Shown here in pieces: positions 48,000-60,000 of a DNA stretch of 64,000 nucleotides (position 1 is the first letter of the stretch; every line of letters starts with the position of its first letter). The DNA lies in the NCBI GenBank assembly GCA_951230915.1, contig OX579639.1, forward strand, positions 9,424,001-9,488,000, read 5' to 3'. The notes beneath the pieces were generated by a model that was not told where the DNA came from, did no database searches, and saw only the letters and a list, made by a program, of their open reading frames with translations. This DNA is from Antitrichia curtipendula (lineage: Eukaryota > Streptophyta > Bryopsida > Hypnales > Leucodontaceae). The position numbers were made by a program, and so were the translations under genes.

Positions 48000-48376
48000 G
48001 GGGTTCCCCATGCAGCATGGAAGCTCGCCTTCACTTTCCATCGACAACCCCACTCAAAGTAGCGTCGAAGCTAAGCAGCAAATGCGCAGATGTCAACAAC
48101 GCCTCTTTGACAGGATTTGCCCTCATCCCAACACTCATTCATCGGCCCCACCCCTCTTCATCCAAACCGAACCTTAGGGCCCACGTGGCATCTCCCTCGG
48201 CATCCCGGGCTTCGATCTAGAGCCTTCCCCTTCTCTCTCCTACATAACCCCCGAGACCCGCGCACCCTCATTGCAGCCGCACTCTTTGTTCGTATTCGTC
48301 GTCTCAAACCCCACGCTCGCCATTGCCGCACTACTCACGCACTAGTTTTCTTTCCCTGTCGCCGTCGTGTTTATCA
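48000..48376 (+). promoter_or_regulatory. Promoter and first (non-coding) exon of the cyclophilin gene
   Basis: Base composition switches sharply from AT-rich to GC-rich. A CT-rich leader (CTTCCCCTTCTCTCCTACAT near 48225) precedes a donor, TTTATCAG|GTATTT, at 48376/48377. The transcription start is not determined. The 67-codon frame starting at 48017 is probably chance. Confidence 0.5.
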
Positions 48377-48950
48377 GGTATTTTTACTTTCTGCTGTTCT
48401 CGCAAATCTCTTCGCCGTTCGTAATTTTAATTTGCAAATTTGGTGTGATTTGGTTTGATATGCTGAAAGTTTTGTTTTTCTTTCGTCACAACCGATCTCT
48501 CCGTGATCTCATCGTGTTGGATATACGGGATGGCTCTGTTGCTGCAGCAAATGTTTTGGATGTTTTTGTAAGGATGTTTTTTGGTTTGGTTTGGTTAGTG
48601 TGAAGTTTTGTAGGCGGTGTTGTTGTGCCGTGCTGTTGATGTTCTTGTGTGCTTGTTGATTGGATGATGTGCATTTCGGTTTCGTGTCGAACCTAAATGT
48701 ATGCGTTCTTTGTGCATTTGGACGCGGTGTGCGGGAGGAAAAGAGGGGAGGTTTATTTGTTTCTTGTGATTGTTAGGTTCTGGTACTTCTTTAGTGTGTG
48801 TATTTTTGAGGTTTTCAGATAGTGTTATGGTGTTTATATGACATGGTGTTTTAGTTTTAGGGAGACATTTATGGATGTGGAGCAGGTTTGTGGTGAGTTT
48901 TATTTCCGATCCGGGCTGTTGATGTTCTTATGTGATTTTGTGTTTTAGAC
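48377..48950 (+). other. 5'UTR intron of the cyclophilin gene
   Basis: A T-rich 574-bp intron with donor CAG|GTATTTTTAC and acceptor TGTGTTTTAG|ACTGTCAAG, ending seven bases before the ATG. Leader introns often raise expression of plant housekeeping genes; that role is inference here. Confidence 0.7.
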
Positions 48951-48957
48951 TGTCAAG

Positions 48958-49476
48958 ATGGCTCCCAACCCCAAGGTTTTCTTCGATATCTCCATCGGCG
49001 GTACTCCAGCTGGGCGTATCGTGATGGAGTTGTATGCCGACACCACTCCGAAGACCGCGGAAAACTTCCGGGCGCTGTGCACCGGAGAGAAAGGCAAGGG
49101 GAAGTTGGGAAAGCCCCTCCACTTCAAGGACTCCAAGTTTCACCGTGTGATCCCCCAGTTCATGTGTCAGGGAGGTGACTTCACCAATGGGAACGGAACC
49201 GGAGGAGAGTCCATCTACGGAAACAAGTTCAACGATGAGAACTTCATTAGGAAGCACACCGGACCTGGAGTGTTGTCGATGGCCAACGCCGGTCCCCACA
49301 CGAACGGATCTCAGTTCTTCTTGTGCACCGTGGCCACCCCGTGGTTGGACGGCAAGCACTGCGTGTTCGGCCAGGTAATCGAGGGCTTGAACGTGGTGAC
49401 CGAGATCGAGAAGTACGGCTCTTCAAGTGGAACCACGAAGAAGGCCATCCTCATCAAAGACTGCGGACAACTGTAG
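48958..49476 (+). CDS. Cytosolic cyclophilin-type peptidyl-prolyl cis-trans isomerase
   Basis: An intronless CDS of 172 codons, the standard length for single-domain plant cyclophilins. It speeds cis-trans isomerisation at proline bonds and is the cyclosporin A target family. The catalytic and binding residues are present: R63 in [16 protein letters not shown]71, F121 in GSQFFLCT, W129 and H134. The plant 'divergent loop' insertion of seven residues is at about 48-54 (KGKLGKPLH), with its partner cysteines C41 and C169 and E84, linked to redox control in this subfamily. There is no signal peptide, so it is probably cytosolic or nuclear. Codon use is GC-rich and C/G-ending, unlike the surrounding DNA, which suits a highly expressed gene. 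The start [15 protein letters not shown] matches the family. Confidence 0.97.
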   Translation: MAPNPKVFFDISIGGTPAGRIVMELYADTTPKTAENFRALCTGEKGKGKLGKPLHFKDSKFHRVIPQFMCQGGDFTNGNGTGGESIYGNKFNDENFIRKHTGPGVLSMANAGPHTNGSQFFLCTVATPWLDGKHCVFGQVIEGLNVVTEIEKYGSSSGTTKKAILIKDCGQL

Positions 49477-50640
49477 ATAGTTTGCGCTAAGTTATCACGT
49501 CGACACCCTGGAGGGGGGAGAATCCTTGGATTGAATGAGCGTCCTTTTTTTGTTGTGAGTTCTTCTGAAAGGTCTGTAGATTGAAGAACAAATATCGGTG
49601 ACAGAATCCTTGTTATTCTTCAGCTATCTACAAGTGCCATATGTCGGAGGTTTCTTGGTTGCGGCGTGGTACGAATGTGCGTGGATTTTGCTATTATCTT
49701 GTGTGCGCTGTTACTGTGATATTCTTAGATGGAATCCGTGGTACGTACGGCACGTGTGAAAATCTGCTATCTGGCCCCGTTTCTGACGTTTGCAGTTCCG
49801 TTTTAGATATCATATCTGAGAATCTCTGAAGCGGCGATCCGTTTGTCATTCTTGTGATGATTGAGCAGTTGACCATCTTACTGCAAACAATACTTGAGAA
49901 TGCAATGCCCTCATTGAAGAATTGACTTGTATGGCTGACAGTTCCATGTTTGTATTGATCGAATGGATCGTATCTCACCTGATGATTGAACACCATGAGA
50001 TTTTCCGGTTCACAATTCTGGCTGTCGTGAGGATTTCCACATTTCCGCCCCCTCAAAAAACTTATAGTCGTCCTTAATTCGTAACCACGACGAATTTGAA
50101 AGTCACTTCTTTCGATATGGTAAAGCATATTCCTACAGCAACGTCGTCTATTCTTTATCCTGTTATTGCCTTTGCGAAAGTGTTCAGTTCCTTCAAACTG
50201 AATTTGCATAAATAAAATTTATTCACTATGTCCTTGCACAGTGACCAGGGCAGGAAAAGCGAGTCCGTCGTGTAAAATTATACTAGTGGTGCACATTGCA
50301 GAACTGGAAGACAGACTTTCACTTCAATTTTGTCCACAATAGATTGACTCTTACTTGGCAAACAATGTTCTCATCGACCTTGTGGTTGACTCCTGGAACG
50401 ATGTGGGCGGTGACCCTGGAAATTATGCATTCTGTAACTGAGTTATTGGATTAAAAAAATTTCGAAAGTACTCATTGGGAATGAATCTACTATAGATGTT
50501 TTTTATTTCCCACAATAAAATCGAAGGATGAATAGTTGTATTTCTATCCTACATTGGTGAATCCCTTGTCATTCATTGCCTTGTCATTCATTGGACAATT
50601 ATTGGTCGTGGCATCATTCTTGGGTGAAGGAATTGGAGTG
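49477..50640. other. 3' flank of the cyclophilin gene
   Basis: 3'UTR and intergenic sequence. An AATAAA-like hexamer occurs near 50211, but it is far from the stop and its use is unproven. No other gene is recognised. Confidence 0.35.
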
Positions 50641-50645
50641 TCAAA

Positions 50646-50880
50646 TTTTAACTTCAAAAATTTGTAACTAATTTCACGAAGGTCCGAAAAATATAGAACT
50701 ACGTAGATTAGATGTCAATTCCATTTTTCTTCCTAGTGAAATCTTCTGGAAATTGTTTGAAGGAGTTTAGCTTAGCCTGAAAACGCAATCAGTTCTTGAT
50801 GGAAATTGTTTCAAGGAGTTTAGCTTCCTCTGAAAATGCAATCAGCTCTTGAAGGGTTGCTTGAAGAGCCTCCTATCTCA
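50646..50880. repeat. Partial copy of an R1-related MITE
   Basis: This stretch matches 56848-57030 closely (AAAAATTTGTAACTAATT, ATTCCATTTTTCTTCCTAGT, GGAGTTTAGCTTCC, AATGCAATCAGCTCT) and ends in GCCTCCTATCTCA, like the right ends of the R1 family. A 60-bp internal segment (GAAATTGTTT..AATCAGYTCTTGA) is duplicated in tandem at about 50750-50855. Confidence 0.6.
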
Positions 50881-52114
50881 TTTGTTTGATTGCGTTAGAT
50901 TGGTTGAATGGGAATCCGGATTTTTTTATAATTTGAAATTTGGCATAATTAACTCTGACTCAATGTTTTCTTTGTTTAATTTCTCCACTATCCACTATCA
51001 ATACACTAATATTGTTGTTCACCTAAGACAAAGCCTGATATAGACATTTTTTCTTGTTTGTGAGTAGGTTGATAAGACCTCTGTCTCAAAAGAAATCCAT
51101 GGTCTGTTGTGGACAGCTAGTTACAGTCCTGACGGATTTATTTTGAGATAGAGAGGGTTATTATGAAGGAATTTGTCAGCCTTTTATAGTTGAACTATTT
51201 TTCATTGACAGTGGTAAATTACTGCTAGGAGGTTGTCAGGACAAACCTGCATAGTCCACAATAGATTATGTACTACTTCCTGAATGTGGAAGATTGTACC
51301 TACTGGATTCTTATTGATGGAATGATGCCATCCTCATCTATCCGAGCCAGATGGCCGCGTCAAAAACTCTGTGTTTTACATTATTTATTTAGTGCAATAA
51401 GCTTTACCCAGCAGAAGTTTCTGAACTTGAAAACACTGGCTTGCATTAACCCCCTAAGAGCATCCACATGGCAGGGCCGGGGTGAACTGGGCCCCGTCGC
51501 TTGTCCTGTCAAAGTCCATCCAGGGGTGCATATAAAAGAAAGCCCCCTATTTTGTGCCGTGTAAAATCTCTTTTCTATAGTCCCCTCTTGCTTATTGGGG
51601 GCTTTGATTGCAAATAAGAATTCGGAATTTGCAAAAAAAATTTGTGCATGAAAAATAAAAAATTTGTGCTTGGAAAATAAAAAATTTAAAGATTTTCCCA
51701 AGGAGACAAGTGAGGGTGTCAATTCACCCTAACCATGGCAGTCGACAGGGCGCCTAAGGGAGAGGATAGGTCCAAGTTTCTACTTCATGATAGACTCGCC
51801 AAGTGAAATTTTATGGTCGGCCATGCCAAAAGTTGTAGATGGGACGGGCAAATGGTGCGGCTTGGGCTAGCCTCGCTAAGTGATTTTGGCACATATTCCC
51901 ACATACCGACCAGTAGTTGGCTCTCAAATGAGCTCCTGTTAAGGCCCAACAAGTTTGGTGCAGCAAGCTACTATATTCCTAGTTCAAAAAAATCAAATTT
52001 GCAATTATCATTATACAAGTGAATCAATTATCAATGTCATTGTTCCAACTACCATCATAAAATAAATTGGTGGCAAAGTGAACGAATAGTATCATTAGAA
52101 GTTGGTGAGAAGTT
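50881..52114. other. Intergenic DNA with a possible MITE fragment
   Basis: No gene is recognised. About 51536-51720 (CCCCCTATTTTGTGC ... GGGGGCTTTGATTGC ... GGGTGTCAATTCACCCTA) resembles pieces of the 61614-61799 MITE. Confidence 0.3.
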
Positions 52115-52690
52115 AGGGTGGAGAGATTGTTTTTATAATGAGATTTATTGTCTATGATGAATCCTCAAAGGGTATGGGATAATTTGAAGATAAGAGCTTG
52201 ACCACTTATTGTCAAAACTTTGGAATTGTGTTTGAAATATAATTTTAGAACTTATTTAGGCATAGTAGAATAACTTTTTTCAAAAAATTTGAAACTAAGT
52301 TAATTTGGGAAACCAATCTAACTTTCATCTCCAAAAATCCGTTTGAGATTTCAATCCTCTAATAAAAAGTTATGGACAAAATTCATAGAGGGGTTGGAAG
52401 GGAATTTCTTTTGACATTTTCAAACATCCTCTCTGAGTTTTGTCCATAATTTTCTTTTAGAGGATTGAAATCTCAAACAGATTCTTAGAGATGAAATTTA
52501 GGTTTATTTTACACATTAACTTAGTTCAACTTTTTTTGAAGAAAGTTATTCTACTATGCCTAAACAAGGTCTGAAGTTATACTTCAAATACAATTCCTAC
52601 TTTTGACTTAACTATGAGCGTTTGAGCTCCTACTAATTCTAATTTACATTATCCCACATAGATTGTTCTACATCCTACCACCCTATATGT
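52115..52690. repeat. Long imperfect foldback (~160-bp core arms)
   Basis: Arms 52230-52395 and 52429-52592 are inverted copies at roughly 85 percent identity by eye, for example TTTAGGCATAGTAGAATAAC on the left and GTTATTCTACTATGCCTAAA on the right, and GAGATTTCAATCCTCTAA against its complement. The loop is only about 35 bp. Weaker complementarity extends outward to about 52115 and 52690. No target duplication was identified. Confidence 0.85.
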
Positions 52691-52853
52691 ATATAAAGAG
52701 TTTTTCTACCCAATTGTTAATTCATAGTAAGTTTGAGATGTTTCTAAAGGGATGCCGCACTCTTCAAGCGAGCACTCTAAACCTGTTTTAGTGCCCTTGT
52801 TCAACGAGCCAGTTGTAGGGTTGCCCTGAAGGACCAAGTGATTGTTCAATGTA

Positions 52854-53262
52854 AGGTAGTGTGTTGTAATTGCGACCCTCTCCTTCAAACCGACCTTATA
52901 ATTAGTTGTAGAATGGATTGCAGGTGATCCTTGAATGGACCACTTTAGCTATTGAATGCATTAAGGAAAAATTGTTTTTCTATTGCAAGAGCCAATCATT
53001 GATCTTGATTTCCTCAAATCACTTTAGAAGTTGCAAGGGGACAGATTTTGGGAGACCTAGGGTCACAAATAGGTACCTACAACAGAAATCTTTGAAAATT
53101 CATAACTAATTCAAAATGCTTCAAAAAATATGAAACCACTTGTGTTACATCCGGCATCTATTTGACTTTCTGTGAAAAATGAGCTAAAAATATTTTTAAT
53201 CATGAAAACCTATGAAAAAGGCGAATCAGCCCTTAAAGTTTCGCAATTACAGCACACTACCT
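52854..53262. mobile_element. TA-flanked MITE, family R1 copy 2
   Basis: A 409-bp element flanked by TA (52852-52853 and 53263-53264). Its ends are AGGTAGTGTGTTGTAATTGC and the complement GCAATTACAGCACACTACCT. The interior matches copy 1 (TTGCAAGAGCCAATCATT, GACCTAGGGTCA, AAATGCTTCAAAAAATA). The first seven TIR bases are nearly shared with copy 1, but the next 15 differ completely while staying self-complementary. Confidence 0.85.
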
Positions 53263-53264
53263 TA

Positions 53265-53993
53265 TGCAAAAAATCTTGGATAGTTATGCACAATGTCAAT
53301 TTTGGTTATATGTTTATGAAATTTTGATATACAAGGTGAGAATTTTCCTCCCTTTAGTGGAAATACAATATTATTTTTTTACTCAATCAGATGCGTGGAT
53401 CAAAAGTTATGTCACCTTAAACATTTCATGCAGTTTGAGCAACTTGGGACTACATGTGCAAAACTCCTCTTTTTCCTTTTGAAATTTGGCAGGTATGTAA
53501 GTCATACGATACAAGATGCAAATGTCAAAAAATAACCATGTGTAATATAAAACTCACACTTTAAGAGTTAAAGTTTGTTGGCTATGTCAAACAAGGTTGG
53601 AAAAAACAAATTCTTTAAATCCAAATGTTCTAAGCTATGCGGTCAAAGTTTCTGAAGCTTTTTCCATACATTCCCATGGTAGTCTAGTACAAATTTGTAT
53701 TGTAGAATTTCAAATAAATAAATAAAATTTTCTCATTGCCCTAAAAAGTGAGAAGGTGGACCTCAAAATTGCAAACATAAACAAAGTAGAGAATTTTCCC
53801 TCACCTTGTGAAGGATTAGATACCGTAGTACTTATAAAGAATGCACTGTCAAATTCATCAACATACTAATGGATCAAAAGAGTGTACACTTTTGAGTGAA
53901 AATGGTGGGTAAGACTTAAAAATTCCAATAATTACACCTTGTAGAGAACATGAAAGTACCATACCTTTGTAATTGCAACTTTCTACTTAATAA
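53265..53993. other. AT-rich spacer
   Basis: No recognised gene or repeat in about 730 bases. Confidence 0.4.
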
Positions 53994-53997
53994 TTAA

Positions 53998-54924
53998 CCC
54001 CTAAAGGACGAAGGTCATTTTTCTATCAAAAACCACTCAAATTTGTCATTTCTACTAAGTTCATCCAAGAAAAAAAAATTTATAATCTAACCATAAAATC
54101 TTGCACTTTACTTGTCTAAGATCATGTGCTAAAAATTTCATGGAGTTTGACTGTACATATTGGAAGATATTAGCATTTAAAGTTGAAAAAAAAGAAGTCT
54201 TTTTGAACACTAGCATGCAATTTCAGATGACTTTGATTGCCCTTTGTGGAAGATTTTTGCTCTATGGACTTTAAATTTAAATTTTTTTGTATTGAAGAAT
54301 TGAGTTGAAAGTTTAGGAAAAAAATTTCATAAAAAAAATGCTTGTTTTTCATTCTTTAAGAAAATTTCAAGTAGAAGTAGGTCCAAGATTGAAAGAAAAA
54401 TTAAATCATTAATAGCTCTAAGATCAGATTGAAACACAATAACCCCAATGGTGAGATTGTTCTAGCAATCAAACTTAACCTTGTCAAAAAAAATTTGAAA
54501 AATTTGAAAAATTGAATTCATAAACAAATCCTATAAGTTATTTTTTCAAGAAGATGCCTAGATTGCCCAAAAAACAAAATTATTCATAATTTTCACATCA
54601 CTAATCCAAATGGTATGAATCAAACCTTCATAAGTAAACAAAAATATGATCTGTAAGGAGAAAAAAATTAAAAATTTGATTTCATATTTTTGTGGATTTC
54701 ATATTTTTTATTTTTGTGGATTTTGCTTGGTGAAGTGGAATTACTTTTCAGATGGCATAACTTTTGCTTCCGGTCACCATTTGAAATAAAAATTATATCT
54801 CCATGAAGCTAAGAAGTTTGTATATTTTATAAGAAAGTTTCAAAAAGTTTCATTAAAAATTGAGGTCATAAGAACTTGCCCAAAATCCAATTTGTTCCCT
54901 AAGGGGACAATGGTCCTTTAAAGG
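53998..54924. mobile_element. TTAA-bounded element, copy B
   Basis: A 927-bp segment flanked by TTAA (53994-53997 and 54925-54928). It starts CCCCTAAAGGACGAAGGTCA and ends GACAATGGTCCTTTAAAGG, imperfect inverted ends. The interior matches copy D at 60675-61394 in several places (GGTCATTTTTC, ATCTTG(C/T)AC, AGAAGTAGGTTCAAGATTGA-like, CATAACTTTTGCTYCCGG). No protein is encoded. Confidence 0.65.
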
Positions 54925-55132
54925 TTAATCAAAGTGCAAATAATAGTTCAAGGTAGTCCTAAAAATAATATATTAAAATTGGAAAATTGGAAAATATTAT
55001 TAAAATAAGTTTGGCATTCATCCAAGTTTTTCTTACAACTTTCATTAAGGTCAATTGAATTGACCTAACCCTTATCTTGACCTCCAAACACTAATTAAAC
55101 TCTTTAACTTGCGTGTTATAGTTTTGTATTAA

Positions 55133-56586
55133 CTCCTAAAGGACCAAACTACTTTTTTTTGGCAACTTAGCAATTTGGAGCACCTCATTACAAATGGATT
55201 TTTTTTTTCTTTGAAATTTTCACACAACATGTGGACGAGTTTTTTCTTTAAGGTCCATTAGTTTTCATAAATTTTAATTACATGGTTAAAAAGTTATTAC
55301 TCCCTCTATCCCACTAAAAAACTCCATAGATCTTTCCCACAAGGGATTAACTATATTTTTAGTCTTTGTGCAAGTGATTTGTACATTCATGAATTAGTAA
55401 ACCATCCTCTAGATCTACACAAAATCTCCAGTTTAGGTGCTATTGTTCAAGCTGTGGTAAAATACCAAATTTGAGCATCGTTTGTGAATGTTGTCAACTT
55501 GTCATTCTTGATGATTTAAAGGTTGGTGACAACAATGGGACTATAGAAATATATGCTACCAACCTAAATACCACAATTGGAAAACCTAGCCCGTTTCACG
55601 AATAAATTTACATAGCGCCCAAGTGGTCACTAAATCCATTGTCAACACAACTATTTGAGGAAGCAACAAGTACAAGGTGCCTCATATGGACAAGGTGAAG
55701 CTTGCTAGGAGAGGAATGCTCCTTTATTGCTTGCCACTAACTCCCACAAGGTCGTTCAATACGGCAAACACTTAATCAACAAATGAAATTAATAAACAAA
55801 GGTTTTTAGTGGGACAAAAATTGTGCTCGATTTGAAGTTTTTTAGTAAGACAGAGGGAGTATATGTAATTTCCATTGTCCAATGGGCAACTCCAAAAAAT
55901 ACTAAAAAATCTGTTATTTAAGAAATAAAAATTTGAAATTTTTTTTTGTAGACTTATATATACGTGGAAAGCTTTGAATCATTCCATTTTGATTTATGAG
56001 ATGAAAATTGTGAAGAGTTTTAGTTTGCAAGCAGTTATGGATTCTCTACACAGACTAAAATAAACTTTGAAGTCCTTTAAATTAACTCAATTTTCAATAT
56101 TTTTGGAAAAAAATAAAATCATAGGGTGTACATTGTTTTTCAATTCTATAAATGAATTCTCAACAACTTAGTATTTTGATTTATTCTCTACTTTTTTCTA
56201 CTTACTATTTTTTTCCTATACGTTGTATGATTCCAAACAATTTAAAATATTTCAATTCTATAGCCAAACTTGCCTTGAAGAATGAATGCAAAGAAGCACC
56301 ACCATTTTAGACATTTTTTTAATACAAATGTAACCTTGTGAAGTGCAACTTCCCTTTTTTCTGCAAAGCCAAAAAAATGATTTTTGTCACTAAAAACACT
56401 AATATCTTGTAATCTGCACGTTGGAAAATTTTGAAAATTTTCCACATCTTGTCAAAATCAATATACTACAAGATCCTATAGGTACATGCGTTCAAAAACA
56501 GTTTTTTTCCTAAAATTTAGTACTTGTACTAGAAATGGCAGTTTTAGAGCATTTTTGATAAAAACATAGTCTAAAACCTTCGAGGG
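55133..56586. mobile_element. TTAA-bounded element, copy C, with a nested insertion
   Basis: Bounded by TTAA (55129-55132 and 56587-56590). It starts CTCCTAAAGGACCAAACTAC and ends AAACCTTCGAGGG. Its right half is the reverse complement of the left part of copy D (AAACTGCCATTTCTAG, TAGGATCTTGTA, TTACAAGATATTA), so it is in opposite orientation. Removing the 560-bp Stowaway-type insert and its TA leaves about 892 bp, the size of the other copies. Confidence 0.6.
55300..55859. mobile_element. Mariner/Stowaway-type element nested in copy C
   Basis: A 560-bp element flanked by TA (55298-55299 and 55860-55861). It starts CTCCCTCTATCCCACTAAAA and ends TTTTAGTAAGACAGAGGGAG. A second, better complement to the left end, TTTTTAGTGGGACA, lies about 40 bp inside the right end. 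It is a relative of the 15861-16486 element by its CTCCCTC ends, but its interior is unrelated. Confidence 0.8.
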
Positions 56587-56722
56587 TTAAGTGTTCATTT
56601 TTGTAGCATGGTGGAGATACGTTTTGTTTGTGAGAGATTGTGCTTTAGAGCAATCAAAATGGCAAAGTAGAAAACTTTGCAATAGCTTTTTTACAGTTAC
56701 TGAAGAGGAGATGTAAGATCAA

Positions 56723-57033
56723 GGTAAGGGTCTGTAAAAGCGACACGTCTCTAAAAGCAACCTCAAACACAGAGGTACATTTTACTTATTTCAATGTACC
56801 AACATTGTACATTTCAAGAGGGGGTCGCTTTTAGAAACCACTGCGTTTCAACTTCAAAAATTTGTAACTAATTCCATGAAGGTCCAAAAAATATGAAACG
56901 ACTTGGATTAGATGCCAATTCCATTTTTCTTCCTAGTAAAATTTACTGAAAATTGTTTCAAGGAGTTTAGCTTCCCTGAAAATGCAATCAGCTCTCAAAG
57001 GATTGCTTAAACAGCCCCCTACCTTACGTGGAG
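56723..57033. mobile_element. Probable R1-related MITE, diverged
   Basis: The left end AAGGTAAGGGTCTGTAAAAG and right end CTTAAACAGCCCCCTACCTT are imperfect inverted repeats about 310 bp apart. The interior right half matches 50646-50880. A second internal inverted pair (AAGCGACACGTCTCTAAAAGC against GGGGGTCGCTTTTAGAAACC) lies at 56737-56840. Confidence 0.55.
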
Positions 57034-60000
57034 CGAATTGAATTTCTATGAATTGAATGCAAGCTATTGAATTGAATTATAATATTTCAAAGTTTCTCTA
57101 ACATTCTTATCCGTTGCAAAGAGAAGCCACAGCTTGAATGCTTTGGAAGAAGTGACGTGAAGAGAGGAATCAATCATGTCGCCACATTGAACAATAAATA
57201 ATGTTCTTATTTATCAACCGAGGAATTTGACTGCATTAATAAATAAAAACTGTTCAGCTCACTGGAGCATGCGTTGAATCGTGAAGTATGGAATTAAAAA
57301 AATTCCCGTACCTGTCACTGCCACTGTCAGAGTCTCAAACCGGTGCTATTTTTTAAATTTTTATTTGAAACAAATGAAACGGAATTTGTTTGTCAAGGGA
57401 AAAGTACAAAGACACCAGTCACAAGTGACCAGGTGGAAGAAGGAAGAGACAAAATAGAAGAAAACAGAACAAAACACATTTACTGAGGTGATTTCACCTC
57501 AAAACGCATGAATAAGCTCTTTGGCTAGAAAGTGAACAATAATTTTTGCACATTGGTAAAAGACTATGGATCAAAATGCAAGTGGTTCCATAATTTTTGG
57601 ACGCATTGTGAATTAGTTATCAATTTAAAAAGATGCAAGGTGTAGGGTGCTAAAAGTGTCACGAAAATGCATTTGATGCAAATAAAGAATGACACTAGAA
57701 AAAAGAAGTTAAAGCAATATAAAGTGTAGCCATATAAATTGTTCATTTTGGGTATCCTCCCTATTTAATTTCCGTTCAAAAATAGGAGTCAATTATGAGG
57801 AGTGGTCCATTTTAGGTGCAATTACCTTACTCTTGAATTTTACGATATTGGGCACTGTAAATTATCAAAAAATCTTGACATATTTATATTTCAGTTGCCA
57901 CTGAAAAATATTCAGCCTTGACTATGTGGAAGGTGTCCCAAACTCCCAATTATCACCAAAGAAAGCAAAGCTTATTCACAAAAATAAGCTTATCCATAGA
58001 CCTACTCAAAAAAAGGATGGATGAAGAATCATTTCCGTTTGTGAATTGCAAGTGATCCTTTGGTCGTACAGAAAAATGTAAAAATGTAAAATAATTACTT
58101 GTATTCTTTAAATAGTACGATAATTGGAAGAAAAAACGAAGTATTGGAAAGCCTAGAATATAGACTAGACTAATTTCAATTGTCAAAGTCCCACTTTCTT
58201 GGCATCCAAACTCCCCCCAAGTACTACCATGTAAGGTTTTGGGAGTGATGTAGGACTTCAGACTAGGGGCATAGTGCAAAACCCCAAGTTCCAATTTTTA
58301 AATCTCCACCTAATTTTTTTTGAGAATTCAAGGGAACTTGGGAAGTGTTGTAAAGGGGCCTTGAGATTGAACTTCACCTGAGGTGGAACACCCATTTCCA
58401 ACGGTGCACACTAAATCAATCTTAAAAATATATACATCTACAATTTTCAAAATGCATAGGTCATGTCCATACATCAAGGAAATGGTTTGGGGCACTCAGT
58501 GGAATCTGACTTTGATCATTTATATTTTTCTCTTGGAAACTTGAAATTTCACTTTTTTCTTTTGAAACAATCTCTAATCATATTTGTTAGTTTGGAAATT
58601 TTTTATGTAGATTTAATTTTTGAATAATCACTACCAAAAAAAGAGTGTTGTTTTAGATGGATATTTTTTTGACACTTAAGTATAAAAAAAAGTTATAAAA
58701 GACTTTCATTTTTTGACATTTTTTTGACATTGAGCTTTAACACTAAGTTTTCAACACTTTTTTAGTGTTGAAAAAGTGTCAAACTTGATATGGTGGAAAA
58801 ACTATTGAAAAAAATGTTGAAAACAATGATGGAAAAAATGTTTGAAAATGTGACCTAAAAATCTCCGCGTTGCTCGCCCAAAATCTTGGTGATACCCAAC
58901 TATTTGACCCTACATAGGAGTCCCCAAATAACTAATGTGCAAGGCATGGGATTTGAACTCTTCACTTCATATGTGGTGGTGGGAATTTTTATTTTCTTAC
59001 AACTTGTGTGAAATTGAAGATTTTCTTGTAACTTATATGAGATGGAGGCAGTGTCTATTTAACATTTTTGCATTGTTGATTGTCTTCTTTCACAAGATAA
59101 AAATCCTCAAAGGCAAGATTTCCTTATTTTCGGTTAGATTTCCTTGAAAGGCAAGAAAAAGTTGAATTAACCATAAGTTGTTTTGTATTTTTTGAACCTT
59201 TTATAGAATTGGTTATGAATTTTCAAAGCCACAAACAATCTTTTGACATTCTTTTCAACTCTTTTTTGGGAACCTTTTTTAAAAAGTGTTGAAATCAACA
59301 ATGTAATGAGTTATTAGATATTCTTGTGAGAATTTGAAACTGAGTGCTACATATATTACATCTTTATGGATACCATTTACTTTTATCATACTATAACTAT
59401 AATGTATGCATGAAAGATATGAGCAAGATCAATTTTCAAACATTTCTTATGTACACAATATGAAGGTATATTTGGATAAATTTCATTTGAGTATTTATGT
59501 TCACCCCACCCTACCTCCAATTTCTAATTTGTGCCAGCAACAACGATTTCATTGACAAACTTCTAAGTTATTTTGAATAGTCTAGAACCAAATCCAAATG
59601 CATATTGTCCTAAATTTTATAAGAAAGATACTTCAAATTCTCTTGCAATGCATTTTTTTTTTTCTAAAAAATACAATTGTAGAAAAAAAATTAATATTAT
59701 TCAAAAGTAAAAACTATAGTACATACCAATACAATAGTTGAATCTAATATATTTTCAACATCCCCAAAGTAATAATTTCTAGCCAAGTAAAGTATAAAGG
59801 TGAATGTATTTCCATTTGCATTGCTAGTAAGGATTGTTTTACACTAGGGCCAGACCAAGGGACTAGAAGCACTCTATGAAATTCCACTTCAGTGTTAGAT
59901 GTGATCATGCAAAGTAAAAGCCTAAGACAAAAAATAGTAATGGATTATGCATGGTCGTCATATAAATCTAGGATATAGCCAGGACATATCTATTTATTAT

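Noticed and set aside
48017..48220. 67-codon frame upstream of the cyclophilin gene
   Set aside because: It lies in the GC-rich promoter/leader region, shows no domain and is probably chance.
48928..49359. Minus-strand 143-codon frame over the cyclophilin CDS
   Set aside because: It is the antisense shadow of a clearly identified gene.
58628..58660. CACTACCAAAAAAAGAGTG as a second CACTA element end
   Set aside because: I found no matching inverted end downstream and no 3-bp duplication.
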